From Olsenella profusa F0195 (GTDB taxonomy: Bacteria; Actinomycetota; Coriobacteriia; Coriobacteriales; Atopobiaceae): DNA of 64,000 nt. Shown here in pieces: positions 62,349 through 64,000 of this stretch (position 1 is its first letter; each line of letters begins with the position of its first letter). The position numbers were made by a program, and so were the translations under genes. The stretch lies in NCBI RefSeq assembly GCF_000468755.1, contig NZ_AWEZ01000017.1:1-64000 (forward strand), given 5' to 3'. The notes below the pieces were generated by a model. That model saw only the letters and a list, made by a program, of their open reading frames with translations, made no database searches and was not told the DNA's origin.

Positions 62349-63050
62349 CTAGGCCTTGAGCAGCGAGACCATGCATCCCACGATCTGGGCGCAGTGGCGG
62401 GCCGCCACCCTCTCGAAGGCAGCATAGTCCATGGTGGAGGTGCCGTCCGCCCTGTCGCTGATGGCACGAATCACCACGAAGGGCAGTCCGTTCACGTAGG
62501 CGGCATGCGCGATGGCGGCACCCTCCATCTCGGCACAGCGCGCCCGGAAGACTGCGGTGATGCGCTCGCGTTGGTCTCCCCCCGCGATGAACTGGTCCCC
62601 CGAGGCCACGCGCCCCTCGAACGCGCGCACGTCGGGCGCCGCCTGCGCGACCGCCCGTATGGCCGTCTCGCGCAGCGTGCCATCCGCAGGAAAGGCCAGC
62701 ACGTCAAAGCCAGGAACCTGGCCTGGGGCGTATCCCAGGGGCGAGACGTCGTAGTCATGCTCGACGGCGTCGGTGGAGACCACGATGTCTCCGATGCCGA
62801 TGGCAGAGTCCAGCGAACCAGCCACGCCCGTGTTGATGACGCAGGTGATCCCAAAGAGGTCGGTGAGCACCTGCACGCAGAGGGCTGCGTTCACCTTGCC
62901 CACACCGCACTTGACCACCACAGCAGGGACTCCCTCAAGCCTGCCCTCGCAGAACTCCATGCCACCATGCGTGGTGACGGAGGTGTCCGTGAGCTGCCGC
63001 TTGAGATAGGAAACCTCGACGTCCATTGCGCCAATGATGCCAATCTTCAT
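62349..63050 (-). CDS. mtnN: 5'-methylthioadenosine/S-adenosylhomocysteine nucleosidase
   Basis: 233 aa. Catalytic Glu12 (GIIGAMDVEVS), the active-site Asp in ISDRADGTS, and CAEMEGAAIAHAA. It hydrolyses S-adenosylhomocysteine to S-ribosylhomocysteine, the substrate of LuxS, whose gene begins the same transcript 25 bases upstream. Confidence 0.95.
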   Translation of the reverse strand: MKIGIIGAMDVEVSYLKRQLTDTSVTTHGGMEFCEGRLEGVPAVVVKCGVGKVNAALCVQVLTDLFGITCVINTGVAGSLDSAIGIGDIVVSTDAVEHDYDVSPLGYAPGQVPGFDVLAFPADGTLRETAIRAVAQAAPDVRAFEGRVASGDQFIAGGDQRERITAVFRARCAEMEGAAIAHAAYVNGLPFVVIRAISDRADGTSTMDYAAFERVAARHCAQIVGCMVSLLKA

Positions 63051-63075
63051 GTATGTCCTCCTCGACGGCGCGCCG

Positions 63076-63558
63076 TCAGCGCGTGGGATAGGTCATGTGC
63101 GCCTCGTCAATGCCCTGCAGGGTATGGTACAGATAGCGACGCGCCCACCATTGGGCCTGCATGAGGTCACTGTCGTGCCAGTTGCCACACTCCCGTGGAC
63201 GGGCGCCCGGCACCTCGCCCTCGAAGGACGCAACGAACTCAAAGAGGCGCGTGACGAGCGACGTCACGTCCTGGGACGCCACATCACCAAAGAGAAGCAG
63301 ATAGAAGCCCGTGCGACAGCCCATGGGGCCAAAGTAGACCACGCGCTCGGACCATTCGGCATCGTTGCGCAGGAAGGTGGCGCCCAGATGCTCGATGGCA
63401 TGGACGGCGGCCGTGTCCATGACCGGCTCGCGGTTGGGTGCCGTCAGGCGCAGGTCGAAGGTCGTCACATCCACTCCTTGCCACGAGTCGACGCGGCTCA
63501 CGTACACACCGGGTTCCAGGCGCAGGTGGTCAATGGTAAAGCTGGCAATCTTCTCCAT
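63076..63558 (-). CDS. luxS: S-ribosylhomocysteine lyase
   Basis: 160 aa. Metal-binding HAIEH (His53, Glu56, His57), RTGFYLLLFG, and the catalytic/metal Cys124 in RECGNW. Cleaves S-ribosylhomocysteine to homocysteine and DPD, the precursor of autoinducer-2, and completes the activated methyl cycle with mtnN. Transcription probably comes from the MscS gene at the right edge, since luxS starts 3 bases after its stop. Confidence 0.95.
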   Translation of the reverse strand: MEKIASFTIDHLRLEPGVYVSRVDSWQGVDVTTFDLRLTAPNREPVMDTAAVHAIEHLGATFLRNDAEWSERVVYFGPMGCRTGFYLLLFGDVASQDVTSLVTRLFEFVASFEGEVPGARPRECGNWHDSDLMQAQWWARRYLYHTLQGIDEAHMTYPTR

Positions 63559-63561
63559 GTT

Positions 63562-64000
63562 CTAGCCTCCCTTGCTTTGCAGGTCCGCAGCGGGCTGGAA
63601 GGCCTCGAGGACCATCCAGCTGCGGTTGGCGAGCTCGCGCACCATCAGGTCGCGTGCAATGGCAACGATCTGCTCGTTCTTCAGGTGGAAGTGCGCGGTG
63701 GCCACCAGACAGTCCGGACGGATCTGATCAAAGATCACGCTTGTGGCAAGGGCGGGGTCGAGCGTGTCGGCAAGCACGCGCTTGCCCGCCTCGATGACAT
63801 CCGCCTCGACGGCGTCCAGCTGGGCGTCACGGCGGACGTAGAGGGTCAGCGCGCAGTCCCCGGCATCCCAGGCGGTACGGCGCGTCAGGGCCGACGTATT
63901 GAGCACGGAGTTGGGAATGACCTGCTCGGTCCCATTGCGCATGCTCACGATGGTATGACGCCAGGTGACGTCCGTCACGGTGCCCGTGAACGTGCCAATG
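63562..64000 (-). CDS. mscS: Mechanosensitive channel MscS family, C-terminal part
   Basis: Partial: the gene continues past the right edge. The visible 145 or so residues start in the MscS beta domain (FTGTVTDVTWRHTIVSMRNGTEQVIPNSVLNTSAL, the IPNS being typical) and run through the C-terminal alpha/beta vestibule. The pore-lining helix lies outside the window. Acts as a safety valve on osmotic down-shock. Confidence 0.85.
   Translation of the reverse strand, partial: IGTFTGTVTDVTWRHTIVSMRNGTEQVIPNSVLNTSALTRRTAWDAGDCALTLYVRRDAQLDAVEADVIEAGKRVLADTLDPALATSVIFDQIRPDCLVATAHFHLKNEQIVAIARDLMVRELANRSWMVLEAFQPAADLQSKGG

Overview
The window is a gene-dense, high-GC bacterial chromosome segment. Short intergenic gaps, GTG/TTG starts, ATGA/GTGA stop-start overlaps and gene content (complete branched-chain amino acid synthesis, luxS-mtnN, an archaeal-style topoisomerase I beside tmk-holB-ricT, many ABC exporters, no respiratory genes seen) suggest an anaerobic actinomycetote, most like Coriobacteriia (Olsenella/Atopobium relatives). 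This placement is inference. No rRNA, tRNA, CRISPR array, transposase or integrase was seen.

Layout: (1) 1-6.6 kb: comF, a WG-repeat lipoprotein, a metG-ksgA-tatD cluster, an iron alcohol dehydrogenase. (2) 6.9-11.7 kb: a Bce-type antimicrobial-peptide sensing/detoxification module (response regulator, intramembrane-sensing kinase, ATPase, large permease) with a candidate operator. (3) 11.9-19.1 kb: a membrane protein, an aminotransferase/oxidoreductase pair, a polar amino acid ABC importer and a cytidylate-kinase-like protein. (4) 19.1-33.9 kb: leuA-ilvB-ilvN-ilvC-ilvB2-ilvA-ilvD-[DUF815 ATPase]-leuC-leuD-leuB, preceded by a 477-base structured leader and closed by a strong hairpin. All steps from threonine/pyruvate to 2-oxo acids are present except the final transaminase. 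(5) 33.9-43 kb: a membrane protein, prfC, a frameshifted DUF1304 remnant, a flavin reductase, then an ABC-2 exporter operon divergent from a NarL/LiaR-type two-component system. (6) 43-47 kb: rsmI coupled to a GH5-like protein whose nucleophile glutamate is a lysine, and an aldehyde dehydrogenase. (7) 47-55.6 kb: the replication/sporulation-type cluster topA-tmk-holB-ricT-queD, interrupted between tmk and holB by about 2.2 kb of decaying ABC transporter DNA. (8) 55.7-64 kb: tatC-tatB, an anti-anti-sigma protein, a TPR protein, an aminotransferase, a Tim44-like protein, a DegV protein, mtnN-luxS and a partial MscS channel.

The most interesting signal is the tmk/holB interruption. Just after tmk lies a diverged but ungapped 58-base copy of the holB ribosome-binding site and first codons (40 of 58 positions match by my hand alignment). 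The intact holB start lies about 2.2 kb away, on the far side of the insert. This looks like an insertion that split an operon and brought or duplicated a replacement 5' end. Other notable items are a large palindromic intergenic repeat present twice, several operator-like dyads and the leuA leader.
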